A program made the position numbers and the translations under genes. Shown here in pieces: positions 7,748 through 17,403 of a DNA stretch of 64,000 nucleotides. The stretch's first letter is position 1; every line of letters starts with the position of its first letter. Source of the stretch: Erythrobacter sp. YJ-T3-07 (GTDB lineage: Bacteria; Pseudomonadota; Alphaproteobacteria; Sphingomonadales; Sphingomonadaceae); the NCBI RefSeq assembly GCF_015999305.1, contig NZ_JAEAGP010000001.1, forward strand, positions 2,693,001 through 2,757,000. The letters are read 5' to 3'. The notes below the pieces were generated by a model that was not told the origin of the DNA, did no database searches, and was given only the letters and a program-made list of their open reading frames with translations.

Positions 7748-9423
7748 GCGGCGCGCGCCCGCGGGGCGGCAGCACTGACCGCCGCGTGCAGCTTTGCCGC
7801 ATCGGCCATCGGCAGCGCGAGGAAGCGCGCGTGCATCGCCTGCGCCAGTTCGCCCGCCTCGGGCGCGGTGCGCGCGGAGATGTCGACCAACAGCGCATCG
7901 ATCCCGCGCGCGGCGATCGCTCGCGCAGCATCCAGCGCGTCGGCCTTGGCCTGCGGGCGGCCGCCCTTGCCCTCGGCGTCGATATTGGCGCGCCCGTCGG
8001 TCAGGATCACCAGATGCGCGGTCTTACCCCGCGTCTGCACCGCCTCGGCCAGCTGGTGCCCCGCCTGCAGCCCCAGCGCGAGCGGCGTCCCGCCCCCGCC
8101 CGGCATCCCCGACAGCACGCGGCGTGCACGGGTGAGCGATCGGGTGGGCGGCAACAAAAGCTCCGCACCAGTGCCCCGGAAGGCGACCAGGGCAACCTCG
8201 CTGCGGGTGACATAGGCCTGCGCGAGCATCAGCTCGACCGCGCCCTTGGCCTCGGCGAGCCGCGCTGCCGCCGCCGAGCCCGAGGCATCGACGCAGAAAA
8301 TGGTCACGCGCCCCGATCGCTCCTCGTATCGGCGCACGCGGATGTCGGAGCTGCGGATGATGAGGCGGTCGTTGGCGGCTTCGTATTCGCGCCGCCGCAA
8401 TTGCTGCCACGGCACCGCCGCGCGTAAAGTATCGACCAGCGCCAGCCGCGCCCCGCTGCGCGGGCTGCCGGGTCGCGCGGAGAGCGGCTTGCCGCGGAGG
8501 CCGGAGATACGCTTCCTGCCCCCGCCGCTGCCACTGCTGCGCCGCGCCTTGCCCTCTGCGAGACGGGCCAGCAGATCGGGCGGAATGCTCGCCAGCGCGG
8601 CGTCGAGCACGACGTCGTCCAGCGGGTTGTCGCCGGGATCGGATGCCTCGTCGCGTTCGCCCGCGTCGGTGTCTTCGGGCGGTGGGGCCGGCTCCTCCTC
8701 GGGCTGCTCTGACATCTCCGGCAGCCGGGTGGCGCGCGGGCCGAGCACCAGCCGCGCGGCGGCGGCGATGTCCTCCTCGCTCACCGTCCCTCGCCCCTCC
8801 AGCGCGGCATGGGCGCGGGCGGTGGCGCTCGCGAAATTGAGCGCGCGGATCGACTCGACGCCCAGCGCGGCGGCAGTGGCGGCGAGCGCGTGCAGCGCCT
8901 CTTCGTCCAGCGGCGCGACATTGGCGGGGTCGGCGCTGCGCAGCGCGCTCTCCATCAGCCCCGCGCGGGTGAGGTCGCAGTGGAAGGCGATCCGCTCCAG
9001 CAGCGCGGCGGGCGGTCCTTCGTCCTCGGTCCCATCGTCGAGCAGCACCAGGCCGAACCGCGCATCGCCATCCAGCGCCTGCGCAAGCCGCCCCGCTATC
9101 GCATGGTCGAGCCGTTCGGCCAGCGGCACCACCAGCACGCCGCCCGCGATCTCTTCCAGCAGGCCGCGCGCGCGGACCGTGCGCCCGCTGGCAAGACTGG
9201 CGGCGAGGTCGACCCCGCCGAGCAGCCGCTCATCATCGACATGCGCGGGCATCCGCCGCACCGCCACGCCGGTATCGCGCAGCATCTCCAGCAGCGCCTC
9301 GCGCGCAGGGCCACTGCCGCGCAGGCTGAGCCCGCCCAGCTGGGCCGGAGCGGTCAGAAACAGCGAGAGGGCGAGGCACGCATCGCGGGCCGGGTCGGGC
9401 GGCGCGGGCTCTGCCCGGCTCAC
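7744..9423 (-). CDS. bchD: Magnesium chelatase subunit D
   Basis: BchD works with BchI as the AAA+ motor that inserts Mg into protoporphyrin IX together with BchH. Start is the GTG at 9423 (VSRAEPAPPDPARDACLALSLF), overlapping the bchI stop as GTGA and giving 559 residues, normal for BchD; a longer frame upstream is only bchI read out of phase. It has the degenerate AAA+ N-domain, an acidic proline-rich linker (EQPEEEPAPPPEDTDAGERDE) and a C-terminal von Willebrand A domain with the MIDAS motif FCVDASGSAAAAR. Neighbours are bchI and bchO. Confidence 0.94.
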   Translation of the reverse strand: MSRAEPAPPDPARDACLALSLFLTAPAQLGGLSLRGSGPAREALLEMLRDTGVAVRRMPAHVDDERLLGGVDLAASLASGRTVRARGLLEEIAGGVLVVPLAERLDHAIAGRLAQALDGDARFGLVLLDDGTEDEGPPAALLERIAFHCDLTRAGLMESALRSADPANVAPLDEEALHALAATAAALGVESIRALNFASATARAHAALEGRGTVSEEDIAAAARLVLGPRATRLPEMSEQPEEEPAPPPEDTDAGERDEASDPGDNPLDDVVLDAALASIPPDLLARLAEGKARRSSGSGGGRKRISGLRGKPLSARPGSPRSGARLALVDTLRAAVPWQQLRRREYEAANDRLIIRSSDIRVRRYEERSGRVTIFCVDASGSAAAARLAEAKGAVELMLAQAYVTRSEVALVAFRGTGAELLLPPTRSLTRARRVLSGMPGGGGTPLALGLQAGHQLAEAVQTRGKTAHLVILTDGRANIDAEGKGGRPQAKADALDAARAIAARGIDALLVDISARTAPEAGELAQAMHARFLALPMADAAKLHAAVSAAAPRARAA

Positions 9424-10421
9424 GCAAACACTTCGTCGAGCGCGCGCTCGATCCGCGCGGTCGAGCCGGTCTCGTCGAGTACGTCGCGCCGCAGGCGGTG
9501 CCGCAATGCCGAGGGGGCGACCGCGACCAGATGCGCCTGGCCGACCGTCTTGGCACCTTGCAGCGCGGCCAGCGCCTTGGCCGCGCGCATCAGCGTGAGC
9601 TCGCCGCGCAGGCCATCCGCGCCCACCGCCATGCACAGCTCGGCGGCCTTGTGCAGTACCGCATCGGGAGTAGTCACGGAGGCGAGCCTTTTGCGCCCCC
9701 GGTCCACCCGGCGCAGCACCTTGGCATCTTCATCCGCCCAGTTGTCGGCGAAGAGTTGGGAATCAGCCTCCTGCGCCGCACACCGCCGCATGATCTCGAC
9801 GCGGGATTCGATGTCGCCCGGCGTGCGCACTTCGACCGAAAGGCCGAACCGGTCGAGCAGCTGCGGGCGCAGCTCGCCCTCTTCCGGGTTGCCGCTGCCG
9901 ATCAGCACGAACTTCGCCGGATGGCGGACCGACAGGCCTTCACGCTCGACCACGTTCTCGCCCGAGGCGGCGACATCCAGCAACAGGTCGACCAGATGGT
10001 CTTCGAGCAGATTGATCTCGTCGATATAGAGAAAACCGCGATGCGCCTTGGCCAGCAGCCCGGGCTCGAACGCCTTCTCGCCGCTGCGCAGCGCACGTTC
10101 GAGGTCGAGCGCGCCCAGCACACGGTCTTCGGTTGCGCCCAGCGGCAGGTCGACGAAGGGCACGGGGCGCTTGCGCAGCGGGCCGGTGCCGCAGACATCG
10201 GGGTAGCGCGCCTGATCGTCCTTGGAGCAACCGTAGGGACAATCCTGAATTGCGCTGATCGGAGGGAGCAGGCTGGCGAGCGCGCGCGCAGCGGTGGACT
10301 TGCCCGTCCCCCGGTCGCCGAACACCATCACCCCGCCAATCGCAGGATCGACCGCGGCGATCAGCAGCGCCTGCTTCATCTCGTCCTGACCGACGATCGC
10401 TGAAAACGGGAAACGCGCCAT
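9420..10421 (-). CDS. bchI: Magnesium chelatase ATPase subunit I
   Basis: BchI is the AAA+ ATPase of magnesium chelatase. Walker A FGDRGTGKST is at residues 34-43, Walker B is GFLYIDEINLLEDH, and the sensor region FVLIGSGNPEEGELRPQLLDRFG follows. Length 333 is standard. First gene of the bchI-bchD-bchO operon, divergent from a glyoxalase gene. A near-match to the PpsR pattern lies about 12 bases upstream (TGT-N12-ACG) but is imperfect. Confidence 0.97.
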   Translation of the reverse strand: MARFPFSAIVGQDEMKQALLIAAVDPAIGGVMVFGDRGTGKSTAARALASLLPPISAIQDCPYGCSKDDQARYPDVCGTGPLRKRPVPFVDLPLGATEDRVLGALDLERALRSGEKAFEPGLLAKAHRGFLYIDEINLLEDHLVDLLLDVAASGENVVEREGLSVRHPAKFVLIGSGNPEEGELRPQLLDRFGLSVEVRTPGDIESRVEIMRRCAAQEADSQLFADNWADEDAKVLRRVDRGRKRLASVTTPDAVLHKAAELCMAVGADGLRGELTLMRAAKALAALQGAKTVGQAHLVAVAPSALRHRLRRDVLDETGSTARIERALDEVFA

Positions 10422-10546
10422 CTGACAGCAGAGTGTCGCAGCAAGCGCACGCTGGCAAGGGCATTCATCCCCATTCCCGCATTGTGCGGCGCGCCCGCGC
10501 TGCTAGGGAAAGGTGGCAGACTGCAACCAATATGGGAGAGAAACAT

Positions 10547-10927
10547 ATGTTCAGCCACGTCATGCTCGGCGCCGAAGATATCGAGGCGTCCAAGACCTTC
10601 TACGATGCGTGCTTCAAGGCGCTCGGCGGGCGCGAGGGTTCGGTCGATCCCAAGGGCCGGGTGATCTACATGCACAATGGCGGCATCTTCCTGATCACCA
10701 AGCCGATCGACGGCCAGCCCGCGAGCTGCGGCAATGGCTCGACCATCGGCTTCGCCGCGACCAGCGAGGAACAGGCCAATGCATGGCACGAGGCTGGCCT
10801 TGCCCATGGCGGCACCGCGATCGAAGACCCGCCGGGCCTGCGCGAAGGCGCGGGGATGAAGCTGTATCTCGCCTATCTGCGCGATCCGGCGGGCAACAAG
10901 ATTTGCGCGATGTATCGCCCGGGCTGA
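10547..10927 (+). CDS. VOC/glyoxalase-fold family protein
   Basis: A 126-residue single-domain vicinal-oxygen-chelate protein: MFSHVMLGAEDIEASKTFYDACFKALG at the start and YLAYLRDPAGNKICAMYRP at the end, typical of small glyoxalase/bleomycin-resistance-like proteins. Start ATG 10547 follows GGGAGAGAAACAT. Metal-binding residues and substrate cannot be fixed from sequence alone. It stands by itself, divergent from bchI. Confidence 0.85.
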   Translation: MFSHVMLGAEDIEASKTFYDACFKALGGREGSVDPKGRVIYMHNGGIFLITKPIDGQPASCGNGSTIGFAATSEEQANAWHEAGLAHGGTAIEDPPGLREGAGMKLYLAYLRDPAGNKICAMYRPG

Positions 10928-10980
10928 TGCCCGCAACGCCTACCCCCTTCGGCTGGCTGGCAAAGCCAGCCGCTCAGAAC

Positions 10981-11085
10981 AGGCCTTGAGGGGGAGGTTG
11001 GGTGGGGGGTGTACGACGCTGGTGGGTCGTAGAAGCTTACGGGCGCAGTACCCCCACCCCCGGCCCCTCCCCCAAGGGAGGGGAG
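10981..11085. repeat. GC-rich inverted-repeat element after the glyoxalase gene
   Basis: A left arm near 10985-11011 (CTTGAGGGGGAGGTTGGGTG...) and a right arm near 11050-11076, whose complement reads CTTGGGGGAGGGGCCGGGGG, flank about 40 bases. The right arm contains its own small palindrome CCCCTCCC-CCAA-GGGAGGGG. The make-up resembles the element at 27157-27300. It separates the glyoxalase gene from the convergent metW. Confidence 0.55.
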
Positions 11086-11094
11086 ATTTTGGCG

Positions 11095-11697
11095 CTAACC
11101 GCGCCCGATCAGGAACAGGGCGAATTCGGCGCGCAGGTTTGCGCCGAGTTCGCCGATCTCGCGACCCTTCGCGAAGTACCAGCTGCGCTCGATCCGCGCG
11201 CCGCGATCGCTCACCAGTTCCTTGAAATCGACCACGGTCAGATTGCGGATATTGCCGGTCGCGTGCCAGCTCTCGGGCAGGGCCGGCGTCACCGGCATGC
11301 GCCCGCCCAGCCCCAGCGCGACCCGCATCCGCCAGTGCGCGAAGTTGGGGAAGCTGACGAAGGCGGAGCGACCCACGCGCAGCAATGCGTCGATCACCTC
11401 AGCAGGCCGGTCGACCATCTGGATCGTCTGGCCGAGGATCGCGTAATCGAACGCGTCGTCCGGGTAATGCACCAGATCGGCCTCGGCATCGCCCTGTACC
11501 ACCGATAGCCCGCGCGACACGCAGGTCGCCACGCGCTCGGGGTCGATCTCCAGCCCGCGCGCGTCGATTCCCTTGTGCTCCGCCAGCGCGGCGAGCAGCG
11601 TGCCCTCTCCGCAGCCGATATCGAGCACGCGCGACCCGTCGGGGATCGCCCCGGCAATCGCCGCAAGATCCGGGCGCAGATCGGGGAGCTTGCTCAT
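11095..11697 (-). CDS. metW: Methionine biosynthesis protein MetW
   Basis: MetW is a small SAM-methyltransferase-fold protein that partners MetX in homoserine acylation; its exact role is unsettled. The 200-residue product opens [40 protein letters not shown] with the SAM-binding loop, then IQMVDRPAEVIDALLRVGRSAFVSFPNFAHWRMR, a MetW hallmark. ATG 11697 overlaps the stop of the upstream GNAT gene (ATGA). It is third in metX-GNAT-metW. Confidence 0.93.
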   Translation of the reverse strand: MSKLPDLRPDLAAIAGAIPDGSRVLDIGCGEGTLLAALAEHKGIDARGLEIDPERVATCVSRGLSVVQGDAEADLVHYPDDAFDYAILGQTIQMVDRPAEVIDALLRVGRSAFVSFPNFAHWRMRVALGLGGRMPVTPALPESWHATGNIRNLTVVDFKELVSDRGARIERSWYFAKGREIGELGANLRAEFALFLIGRG

Positions 11698-12116
11698 GCG
11701 TAGATGTCCGGAAAATGGCGCTGCATGAAAAGGCTCGGGTCGGGAAGAGACTGCCAGCCGAGACTTTCGTACAAACCGTGCGCATCGCGTGTCGCCAGCA
11801 TCCAGCGACGCAACCCCTGCAACTCGGGATGCTCCTGCAAATGGCCGACCATCGCCTTGGCCAGCCCTTTGCCGCCGTGCCCGTCGAGCACATAGACATC
11901 CGCGAGATAGGCGAAGGTGGCCCGGTCGGTGATGACGCGCGCCATGCCGACCTGCGCGGCGCCATGCAGCGCCGACACGCACAGGCTGTTGACCAGCGCG
12001 CGCTCGACCGTTTCGAGCGGAATGCCCGGCGACCAGTAGCTTTGCGTCAGGAAAGCGTGCGCGGACCGGGCATCGGCCCCCTCGCGCAGCTCGTAGCCTT
12101 CAGGGAGTTCGGTCAC
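11694..12116 (-). CDS. GNAT-family N-acetyltransferase between metX and metW
   Basis: A 140-residue GNAT protein with the acetyl-CoA region [26 protein letters not shown] and ending [15 protein letters not shown]. Start is GTG 12116 ([13 protein letters not shown]), overlapping the metX stop as GTGA; its own stop overlaps the metW ATG. It is thus embedded in the metX-metW operon and co-translated with both. Substrate unknown; an amino-acid or amine substrate is a guess. Confidence 0.82.
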   Translation of the reverse strand: MTELPEGYELREGADARSAHAFLTQSYWSPGIPLETVERALVNSLCVSALHGAAQVGMARVITDRATFAYLADVYVLDGHGGKGLAKAMVGHLQEHPELQGLRRWMLATRDAHGLYESLGWQSLPDPSLFMQRHFPDIYA

Positions 12117-13234
12117 GACACGAACCCCTGCACGACCTCGTCCAGCCCCGGCGTATCGAGCAGGAAGCCGTCGTGCCCATAAGGCGATGACAGCTCGACG
12201 AAGCTGACCGGCGCGCCCGCCGCGTTCAGCGCGCGCACGATGTGGCGGCTTTCCTCGGTCGGGTAGAGCCAGTCGGTATCGAAGCTGACGATGCAGAACC
12301 GGGCAGTGGCGTGCGCGAAGGCATCGGCCAGCCGCCCGCCGTGTGTTTCCGCGAGATCGAAATAGTCCATCGCGCGGGTGATATAGAGGTAGGAATTGGC
12401 GTCGAACCTGCGGGTGAACCCGCTGCCCTGGTATCGCAAATAGGATTCGACCTGGAAATCCGCCTCGAACCCGAAGGACTTGGCACCATCGCTGCCATCG
12501 GGCCGCTGTTGCAGCCGTCGCCCGAACTTCTCTGTCAGCCCGGCTTCGGACAGATAGGTAATGTGCGCCGCCATTCGCGCGACCGCGAGGCCCGCGTCGG
12601 GATGCGCGCCATCGTAGTACGCGCCACCGTTCCAGTTGGCATCGGCCATGATCGCCTGCCGCCCGACCTCGTGGAAGGCGATGTTCTGGGCGGACTGGCG
12701 CGCGGCGCTGGCCAGCACCAGCACGCGCTCCGCCCGCTCGGGAAAGTCGGACGCGAAGGCGAGCGCCTGCATCCCGCCCATCGATCCGCCGACCGCAGCA
12801 TGGAGCCGCTCGATCCCCAGCGCATCGAGCAGGCGCGCGATCGCGCGGACCATGTCGTGGATAGTCACCACCGGGAAGCGCTGGCCGTAGGGCGTGCCCT
12901 CGCCGCCAGCTTCGGGATCGACACTGGCCGGGCCGGTCGAGCCCATGCATCCGCCGATCACATTGGCGCAGATCACGCAAAAGCGATCCGTATCGATCGG
13001 CTTGCCCGGGCCGACCATCCGGTCCCACCAGCCCGGTTTGCCGGTCGCCGGATGCGGGCTCGCCACATACTGGTCGCCGGTCAGCGCGTGGAAGATCAGC
13101 ACCACATTGTCGCGGTCCGGCGAAAGCTCGCCATATTGCTGGTAGGCGATGGTGACGGGCGCGAGCGTCGCGCCGCTATCCAGTGGCAGCGGATCGGGCA
13201 GCGTCAGGCACAGGTCGGGATTACAGGCTGGCAT
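12113..13234 (-). CDS. metX: Homoserine O-acyltransferase
   Basis: MetX acylates homoserine as the committed step of methionine synthesis (acetyl or succinyl donor cannot be told from sequence by eye). It is an alpha/beta hydrolase with nucleophile Ser151 in [15 protein letters not shown], a catalytic Asp in [14 protein letters not shown] and His in [15 protein letters not shown] 13234 ([10 protein letters not shown]) gives 373 residues; an in-frame ATG 33 codons upstream would add an atypical leader reaching into hisC. Leads metX-GNAT-metW and is divergent from hisC. Confidence 0.93.
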   Translation of the reverse strand: MPACNPDLCLTLPDPLPLDSGATLAPVTIAYQQYGELSPDRDNVVLIFHALTGDQYVASPHPATGKPGWWDRMVGPGKPIDTDRFCVICANVIGGCMGSTGPASVDPEAGGEGTPYGQRFPVVTIHDMVRAIARLLDALGIERLHAAVGGSMGGMQALAFASDFPERAERVLVLASAARQSAQNIAFHEVGRQAIMADANWNGGAYYDGAHPDAGLAVARMAAHITYLSEAGLTEKFGRRLQQRPDGSDGAKSFGFEADFQVESYLRYQGSGFTRRFDANSYLYITRAMDYFDLAETHGGRLADAFAHATARFCIVSFDTDWLYPTEESRHIVRALNAAGAPVSFVELSSPYGHDGFLLDTPGLDEVVQGFVS

Positions 13235-13304
13235 TGTCGCCGGTCGCCTTACCGCCACTTCGCATGCTTGTGAAAGTGCAGATTTTGCGTAAGCGCTTGG
13301 GTCC

Positions 13305-14402
13305 ATGACAAACCCGTCCATCCCCACGCCCAAGCCCTACATCCTCGACATCGCGCCCTATGTGCCGGGCGTCGCCAAGGCGGCGGACGGGCGCGCGCTG
13401 ACCAAGCTTTCCGCCAACGAGAACCCGCTGGGGTGCAGCGAAGCGGCGCTGGCGGCGATGATGCAGAGCCGCGAGGCGGCGCGCTATCCCGATCCGGACA
13501 GCATCGCGCTGCGCACTGCGCTGGGCGAACTGCACGGGATCGCCCCCGCGCACATCGTGTGCGGCACCGGCTCGGACGAGCTGCTTAATCTCGCCGCGCA
13601 GGCCTTCGCCGGGGTGGGCGACGAAGTGCTGATGCCGCAATTCTCGTTTGCCGTGTACCCGATCGCCGCCCGGCGCGTGGGCGCGGTGCCGGTGGAGGCC
13701 AAGGCGAAGGACTTCGGGGCAGACGTGGACGCGCTGCTCGCGGCGGTGACGCCCGCGACGCGGATCGTGTTCATTGCCAACCCCAACAACCCGACGGGCA
13801 CCTGGCTGCCCCATTCGGAGATCGTGCGGCTGCACGCCGGGCTGCCGGGCGACGTGCTGCTGGTGCTCGACCAGGCCTATGCCGAATATCTGGACGACGA
13901 GGGCGCGCCCGGCCTCGCTCTGGCGGGCGAGGCGGAGAATGTGCTGGTCACCCGGACCTTCTCCAAGATCTACGGCCTCGCCTCGGCGCGGGTCGGCTGG
14001 GCGACCGGAGCGCCGCATCTGGTCGATGCGCTCAACCGGATACGCGGGCCGTTCAACGTGACGGGCGCCGCGCAGGCCGGGGCTCTGGCCGCGCTGGGCG
14101 ACCAGGATTTCGTGCGCCGATCGCGCGAGGCGAATGCGCGGGTGCGCGCGGATTTCGTCGCGCGGCTGGAGGGTCTGGGCAATCGCGGCGTTTCCTTGGT
14201 GCCGAGCGAGGCGAATTTCGTGCTGGTCCGCTTTGCCGACCAGCCGACTGCGGAACGCGTGCGCGATGCCATTGCCGATGCAGGCTACGCGGTGCGGCAC
14301 CTGCCCGGCCAGGGCCTGGGCGAAGCCTTGCGCATCACGATCGGCAGCGCAGAGGATATGGCCACGGTCGGCGACGCGATCGAGCGCGCCATCACCGGTT
14401 GA
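13305..14402 (+). CDS. hisC: Histidinol-phosphate aminotransferase
   Basis: A 365-residue PLP-dependent class I/II aminotransferase of the HisC family: [41 protein letters not shown], the [14 protein letters not shown] strand, and the PLP lysine in [17 protein letters not shown]. It converts histidinol phosphate and 2-oxoglutarate, and may also transaminate aromatic amino acids. The 3' end overlaps the convergent acyltransferase gene by 11 bases. Confidence 0.92.
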   Translation: MTNPSIPTPKPYILDIAPYVPGVAKAADGRALTKLSANENPLGCSEAALAAMMQSREAARYPDPDSIALRTALGELHGIAPAHIVCGTGSDELLNLAAQAFAGVGDEVLMPQFSFAVYPIAARRVGAVPVEAKAKDFGADVDALLAAVTPATRIVFIANPNNPTGTWLPHSEIVRLHAGLPGDVLLVLDQAYAEYLDDEGAPGLALAGEAENVLVTRTFSKIYGLASARVGWATGAPHLVDALNRIRGPFNVTGAAQAGALAALGDQDFVRRSREANARVRADFVARLEGLGNRGVSLVPSEANFVLVRFADQPTAERVRDAIADAGYAVRHLPGQGLGEALRITIGSAEDMATVGDAIERAITG

Positions 14403-15063
14403 GCGCGTTGATCGCCTCGCGCACCTTCGCTTCCACCTCCGCGCGCGGCAGGCCCGGTTCGATGGCTGCGCCGAAGCGATAGGTGATCTGCCCGGGGCGC
14501 TTCACGAAGCTGCGATAGAGCGGCCCGCTGTTCACCGCGACCGGCACCACCGGCAGGTCGAGCAGCTTGTAGAGCCCCGCAAAGCCGGAGACGATATCGC
14601 CCTCTTCCCCATGCGGGGTGCGGGTGCCTTCGGGGAAGATCAGGAACGGGCGGCCTTCCGCCTTGGCCTCTTTCGCGGCGCGCATCAGATCGCGCAGTGC
14701 CTTGGCCCCGTCCGCGCGGGCAACCGGAATGATGCCGTACTTGGTCGCGGCCCCGCCCCAGACCGGGATTTCGAGCAGTTCCTGCTTCGCGAAAACCACC
14801 GGCGCATCGAACAGCTTCGCCGAGTCGATCGCTTCGAAAAAGCTCTCGTGCCGCATGGCGTAGAGTGCGGGGCGATCGATCGGCGCGCCCTCGCAGATCA
14901 CGCGGATGCGCAGGATATGGCGCAGCGCCCAGCGATGCACCCCGCTCCACGCGCCTGCGACCCGTCGCATCCCATGCCGCCCCTGAAAGGGCACCAGCAC
15001 CAGCAACGCCAGCGTGCCGGCGTAGAAAACGACATAGAACAGAAGGCTGCGGATCAGGTTCAT
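14392..15063 (-). CDS. 1-acyl-sn-glycerol-3-phosphate acyltransferase (PlsC family)
   Basis: A membrane-anchored LPAAT-like protein of 223 residues. An N-terminal hydrophobic segment ([22 protein letters not shown]) precedes the acyltransferase blocks: motif I is RHESFFE, an H-X4-E variant of the usual H-X4-D, and motif III is FPEGTRT. It likely makes phosphatidic acid. Last gene of ftsE-ftsX-ydcF-plsC; its ATG is one base from the ydcF stop. Confidence 0.88.
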   Translation of the reverse strand: MNLIRSLLFYVVFYAGTLALLVLVPFQGRHGMRRVAGAWSGVHRWALRHILRIRVICEGAPIDRPALYAMRHESFFEAIDSAKLFDAPVVFAKQELLEIPVWGGAATKYGIIPVARADGAKALRDLMRAAKEAKAEGRPFLIFPEGTRTPHGEEGDIVSGFAGLYKLLDLPVVPVAVNSGPLYRSFVKRPGQITYRFGAAIEPGLPRAEVEAKVREAINALNR

Positions 15064-15064
15064 A

Positions 15065-15595
15065 TCAGGAGAACAGCGGCCCGACCGTGCGGCTGACCAG
15101 CCACTTGTGATACTCGATCAGCAGCAGCCACAGGCTCGGCTCGCTGCGCACCGCATCCTTGATCAGTTTCACATTGTCGGGCAGCTGGCGACGCAGCTCG
15201 GTCGCCGCGCGGCGCATGTGCCAGTCGCTGGTGACCAGGCGCAGGCTCTTGATCCCGTGCGCCTCCACCCATTCGCGCGTTTCCTGCGCATTGCCGCGCG
15301 TATCGGTCGCCGCAAAGCCGAGCGTGACGCAGCATTCCATCACATCTTCGGGCACCTTGAACTGCGCGGCGAACTCGCCCGGCTTGACCTCGGGATCGAC
15401 GCCGGTGACCAGCAGGGTGTCGGCGCTGTCGGTCTGAACCACCTCCAGCCCGCGCTCGATCCGCCCGGCATAGCCGGTGGGCACGATCACCGCATCGGTC
15501 CGCTCCATCGGCGCAGGGCCCGGCAGCCAGCCGGCAAACCAGATGAAGCCGAGCACCCAGACGAGCACGATGGCAAGGCCGACACGCCAGATCAC
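15065..15595 (-). CDS. YdcF/DUF218 family membrane-anchored protein
   Basis: A 176-residue protein with one N-terminal membrane helix (VGLAIVLVWVLGFIWFAGWL) and a DUF218 domain: DAVIVPTGYAGRIERGLEV, LLVTGVDP, ATDTRGNAQETREWV, LRLVTSDWHMRRAATELRR. The family includes the E. coli vancomycin-sensitivity protein SanA and ElyC, linked to envelope integrity. Its start overlaps the ftsX stop (ATGA). An envelope role fits its neighbours but is inferred. Confidence 0.85.
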   Translation of the reverse strand: MIWRVGLAIVLVWVLGFIWFAGWLPGPAPMERTDAVIVPTGYAGRIERGLEVVQTDSADTLLVTGVDPEVKPGEFAAQFKVPEDVMECCVTLGFAATDTRGNAQETREWVEAHGIKSLRLVTSDWHMRRAATELRRQLPDNVKLIKDAVRSEPSLWLLLIEYHKWLVSRTVGPLFS

Positions 15596-16521
15596 AACAT
15601 CTTCCTTACTGCCGCGAGGACGGTGAAGCGTGCAGTCGCGACTGCCAGCAACACCCCAAAAACCGGGATCAGCGCGATCACGATCCAGTCGACCCAGTCA
15701 AGCCCCGCGCTCGCGATCATCCCGCTATCGAGCGCCGCGAACTGGTAGCCGAGGGCGAGCACCGCGGCGAGCCCGAGGACCAGCCCGGCCGCCCCGCCGA
15801 GGATCGAATCGACCAGCACCGCCCGCTGGAACAGCTGCGCGATCTGCCCGTCGGTCCCGCCCAGCAGGTGGACGATCTCGATCGTCGCACGGTTGTTACC
15901 CAGCGCGCTTCTGGCCGCGAGGAACACCGCCGCCGCACTGGTCACCGCCAGCAGCAGGACCAACGCGAGCGCGAGATATTGGAGCGACCTGAGCGCACTG
16001 AACACCGGCTGCAGCCAAGATGACTGCGCATCGATCCGCGCATCGGGCGCGGTCCCGGCGAGCGCGTCGGCCAGCGCCTCGATCGCCTGCGGAGTCGCCT
16101 TGCCGCCCAGCCGCACGTCGATCAGCGCGGGCACCGGCACGGTCTCTGCATCGCCTGCACTGCCCAGCCACGGCTCGATCAGGCGGTCGAGCTCTTCCTG
16201 CGGCACGATCCGGCTTTGCGCGACCATATCCATCCCCTGCAGCACGGCCTGCGCAGCCTGCGCCTGCTCCGCCCGGCTGCGCGGATCGGCGTCGAGGATC
16301 TGCACGGTCACCCCGCCCGAGAGTTCCGAACGCGCATCGCCCGCCAGATTGCCGAGCGACAGCCCCGCGCCCGCCGCCAGCACGGTGAGCGCGACCATGA
16401 TCGCCAGCACCCACGGCATCGGCCCGGCCAGCCGCGCCTGCGGGATCAGCGCACGCGCTTTCTCGCCTGCGAAGGGCGAATGGCCCACGCGCGCCGCATC
16501 GCTCAGCGGTGGCTGGCTCAT
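15592..16521 (-). CDS. ftsX: Cell division permease-like protein FtsX
   Basis: FtsX pairs with FtsE in an ABC-type complex that controls septal peptidoglycan hydrolases. The 309-residue protein has a cytoplasmic start, a helix near 36-58 (MPWVLAIMVALTVLAAGAGLSL), a periplasmic loop, and three more helices including LAALVLLLAVT-like and ILGGAAGLVLGLAAVLALGY segments; IEIVHLLGGTDGQIAQLFQ is an FtsX feature. ATG overlaps the ftsE stop. Confidence 0.9.
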   Translation of the reverse strand: MSQPPLSDAARVGHSPFAGEKARALIPQARLAGPMPWVLAIMVALTVLAAGAGLSLGNLAGDARSELSGGVTVQILDADPRSRAEQAQAAQAVLQGMDMVAQSRIVPQEELDRLIEPWLGSAGDAETVPVPALIDVRLGGKATPQAIEALADALAGTAPDARIDAQSSWLQPVFSALRSLQYLALALVLLLAVTSAAAVFLAARSALGNNRATIEIVHLLGGTDGQIAQLFQRAVLVDSILGGAAGLVLGLAAVLALGYQFAALDSGMIASAGLDWVDWIVIALIPVFGVLLAVATARFTVLAAVRKML

Positions 16522-17252
16522 CGCGGCGTCTTCCCGCCCGCTGGGCTGCGCGGGGGATAGCGCAGCGCGCCGGTCGGGTCCGCCAAGCGCCCTTTGTCCA
16601 GCCGCATGATCATCGAACTGCGCACGTTCTGCAGCAGATGCACATCATGGGTCGCGACGATCACCGTCGTGCCCAGCCGGTTGAGCGATTCGAACAGGCG
16701 CATCAGCTTCAATGCCATGTCGGGATCGACGTTACCGGTCGGCTCGTCCGCCAGCAGCATGTCGGGCCGGCCGATCACCGCACGCGCGATGGCCACCCGC
16801 TGCTTCTCCCCGCCGGACAATGTCTCGGGCCGCGCTTCGGCCCGATGCGCCAGGCCGACCCATTCGAGCATGTCGGACACCGGCTGCACCAGCTCGCTCT
16901 CGTCCACCCCCGCAATGCGCAGCGGCAGCGCGACATTGTCGAACGCGGAGAGATGGTCGACCAGCCTGAAGTCCTGGAAAACAACGCCCAGCCGCCGCCT
17001 AAAGCCGGGCAGGCGCGACCGCGGCAGGGTGATGACGTCGCTGCCGAACATGCGGATGATCCCGCGCGACGGGCGCTGGGCAAGGTACAGCAGCTTGAGC
17101 AGGCTGGTCTTGCCCGCCCCGCTCGCGCCGGTCAGGAAATAGAAGCTGCCCGGCCACAGCGAAAAGCTGACGTCGGTCAGGATTTCCTTGCCGGTCCCGT
17201 AGCGCAGGCCGACATTGTCGAAGAACGCGACTTCGCCGTCACCCCCCGACAT
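16518..17252 (-). CDS. ftsE: Cell division ATP-binding protein FtsE
   Basis: An ABC ATPase of 244 residues with Walker A LTGASGAGKTSLLKL, Q-loop VFQDFRLVDHLSAFDN, signature LSGGEKQRVAIARAV, Walker B MLLADEPTGNVD and switch His in VATHD. Followed directly by ftsX, so it is FtsE rather than a general exporter. First gene of a four-gene minus-strand operon, divergent from the zinc-ribbon gene. Confidence 0.94.
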   Translation of the reverse strand: MSGGDGEVAFFDNVGLRYGTGKEILTDVSFSLWPGSFYFLTGASGAGKTSLLKLLYLAQRPSRGIIRMFGSDVITLPRSRLPGFRRRLGVVFQDFRLVDHLSAFDNVALPLRIAGVDESELVQPVSDMLEWVGLAHRAEARPETLSGGEKQRVAIARAVIGRPDMLLADEPTGNVDPDMALKLMRLFESLNRLGTTVIVATHDVHLLQNVRSSMIMRLDKGRLADPTGALRYPPRSPAGGKTPR

Positions 17253-17403
17253 CGTGCTGCCTCATCACCTGTCGACCCGTCCCATCGTTAACCAAGCAGG
17301 GGATATAGGGGGCATTGTGTGTGGACAAAAGGCGCAAAACCGGCCCGTCCACCGACGGGAAGCTTGCCTGCCGCCGCTTGCCGGGCGTAATGCAAAAGGC
17401 ACT

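Noticed and set aside
10422..10460. Possible PpsR box upstream of bchI (TGTCGCAGCAAGCGCACG).
   Set aside because: The right half is ACG rather than ACA and the inner bases are not symmetric.
13235..13304. SAM riboswitch before metX.
   Set aside because: Only 70 bases separate metX and hisC, and the short CACTT/AAGTG stem does not match a SAM-II or other known SAM fold.
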